The notes under the pieces are model-generated. The model made no database searches and was not told the origin of the DNA. It saw only the letters and a list, made by a program, of their open reading frames with translations. From an uncultured Collinsella sp. (GTDB lineage: Bacteria > Actinomycetota > Coriobacteriia > Coriobacteriales > Coriobacteriaceae), in contig CABURG010000122.1 of assembly GCA_902493835.1 (NCBI GenBank), forward strand, positions 1 through 5,307: a stretch of DNA of 5,307 nt. The letters run 5' to 3'. Shown here piece after piece: positions 4,247-5,307 of the stretch (position 1 is its first letter; each line of letters begins with the position of its first letter). A program made the translations under genes and the position numbers.

Positions 4247-5307
4247 ATGGATCAAAAGGCTTCCGCAAAGGTCCTCGTACTCGACTTTGGTGCGCAGTAC
4301 GGTCAGCTCATTGCCCGTCGCGTCCGCGACCTCAACGTGTATTCCGAGATTGTTCCCTGCGACATATCGGCCGATGAGATTCGCGAGATGAACGCCTCTG
4401 CGCTCATCCTTTCCGGCGGTCCGGCCTCCGTGTACGCCGAGGACGCTCCGTCCATCGACCCCGCCATCTTTGACCTGGGCCTTCCCGTCCTGGGCTTTTG
4501 CTACGGCCATCAGATTACGGCCGTGACGCTCGGCGGCAAGGTCGGCCACTCCGAGGTGGGCGAGTACGGCCGCGCTACCATCACACGCACGGCTGGCGCC
4601 AAGCTCTTTAACTCCACGCCCATGGAGCAGACCGTGTGGATGAGCCATCGCGATGCCGTCTCCGAGGTGCCCGAGGGCTTTACCGTTACCGCCAGCACTG
4701 ACGTGTGCCCGGTTGCCGCCATGGAGTGCGTTGAGCGCAAGATCTTCACCACGCAGTTCCACCCCGAGGTCAAGCACTCCGAGTACGGTCAGCAGCTGCT
4801 GAGCAACTTCCTGTTTGAGATTTGCGGCCTGGAGCCCAACTGGAGCATGGACAACCTGGTCGAGACCATGACGGCCGAGTTCCGCGAGAAGGTCGGCGAC
4901 GACCGCGTGATTCTGGCTCTGTCCGGTGGCGTCGACTCCTCCGTCGTGGCTGCGCTGGGCGCCCGCGCCGTGGGCAAACAGATGACCTGCGTGTTCATCA
5001 ACCACGGCCTGCTGCGCAAGGGCGAGCCCGAGCAGGTGGAGGAGGTCTTCACCAAGCAGTTTGACGTCGACTTTATCCACGTCCACGCCGAGGACCGTTA
5101 TGCCGAGCTTCTGGCCGGCGTGACCGAGCCCGAGGAGAAGCGCCGCATCATCGGCACGCAGTTCTGGAAAGAGTTCTTCGCCGTGGCGCAGCAGCTCGAG
5201 ACTGATGGCAAGCCGGTCAAGTACCTGGCTCAGGGCACCATCTACCCCGACATCATCGAGTCCGGCGCTCGCAAGACGGGCGGCAAGACGGCCACCATCA
5301 AGAGCCA
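4247..5307 (+). CDS. guaA: GMP synthase (glutamine-hydrolysing), 3' end beyond the window
   Basis: The frame is open from ATG 4247 to the window edge, giving 353 residues of a protein that is normally about 515-525 long. It converts XMP to GMP with ATP and glutamine in the last step of guanine nucleotide synthesis. The N-terminal class I glutamine amidotransferase domain (about 8-195) begins VLVLDFGAQYGQLIARRV. It has the catalytic Cys85 in GFCYGHQ and the His172/Glu174 pair in QFHPEVKHSEYG. The ATP-pyrophosphatase domain follows, with the PP-loop SGGVDSS at 226-232 and the conserved FINHGLLRKGE and QGTIYPDIIESG stretches. The C-terminal dimerisation domain lies outside the window. The start is supported by GAGGGG 5 nt upstream and by homologous N-termini. 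The gene is divergent from ansA. Confidence 0.97.
   Translation, partial: MDQKASAKVLVLDFGAQYGQLIARRVRDLNVYSEIVPCDISADEIREMNASALILSGGPASVYAEDAPSIDPAIFDLGLPVLGFCYGHQITAVTLGGKVGHSEVGEYGRATITRTAGAKLFNSTPMEQTVWMSHRDAVSEVPEGFTVTASTDVCPVAAMECVERKIFTTQFHPEVKHSEYGQQLLSNFLFEICGLEPNWSMDNLVETMTAEFREKVGDDRVILALSGGVDSSVVAALGARAVGKQMTCVFINHGLLRKGEPEQVEEVFTKQFDVDFIHVHAEDRYAELLAGVTEPEEKRRIIGTQFWKEFFAVAQQLETDGKPVKYLAQGTIYPDIIESGARKTGGKTATIKS

Noticed and set aside
4199..5086. Minus-strand frame of 295 codons opposite guaA
   Set aside because: Antisense shadow of guaA with H/L/G/V-rich composition; guaA has all expected catalytic motifs in the plus frame.
1..5307. CRISPR array, tRNA/rRNA gene, insertion-sequence transposase or integrase
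   Set aside because: No regularly spaced repeats, no tRNA-like cloverleaf end and no transposase or integrase motif were found on either strand.

Overview
This is a GC-rich window with dense, short-spaced genes. GTG and TTG starts appear, and the housekeeping proteins look actinobacterial. The gene set and codon use suggest a gut Coriobacteriia, most likely Collinsella. That assignment is inference from general appearance; no marker gene in the window proves it.

Left part (1-1952, plus strand): the 3' end of a glycoside hydrolase family 4 gene resembling 6-phospho-alpha-glucosidase (maltose-6'-phosphate hydrolysis after PTS uptake), then a 127-bp gap with a strong GC hairpin and a probable promoter. 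Next comes ychF (ribosome-associated P-loop ATPase), followed 11 bp later by a small DUF1648-type membrane protein. The ribosome-binding site of that protein overlaps the ychF stop codon.

Middle part (1953-2966): a lower-GC, accessory-looking island. A minus-strand gene encodes a 129-residue protein that resembles the C-terminal end of Cof-type HAD phosphatases, but the catalytic Asp positions are lost. It is divergent from a 72-residue XRE/C-protein-like regulator. Between the two lies a perfect 24-bp palindrome containing -10-like hexamers on both strands, which is the expected layout for an autoregulated divergent operator. Downstream is a gene-poor stretch of 320 bp. It holds two inverted copies of a ~40-bp repeat, an AT-rich core with several palindromes and a perfect TTGACA box, and a possible 36-codon ORF with a strong Shine-Dalgarno.

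Right part (2967-5307): ansA, a type I cytoplasmic L-asparaginase (minus strand), is divergent from guaA (GMP synthase, plus strand, cut by the window end). A 266-bp intergenic region separates them and carries a probable ansA promoter, an inverted repeat touching its -35 box and a guaA leader.

The conserved genes (GH4, ychF, ansA, guaA) are ordinary. The unusual material is the XRE/HAD-like pair with its palindromic operator and the inverted-repeat region after it.
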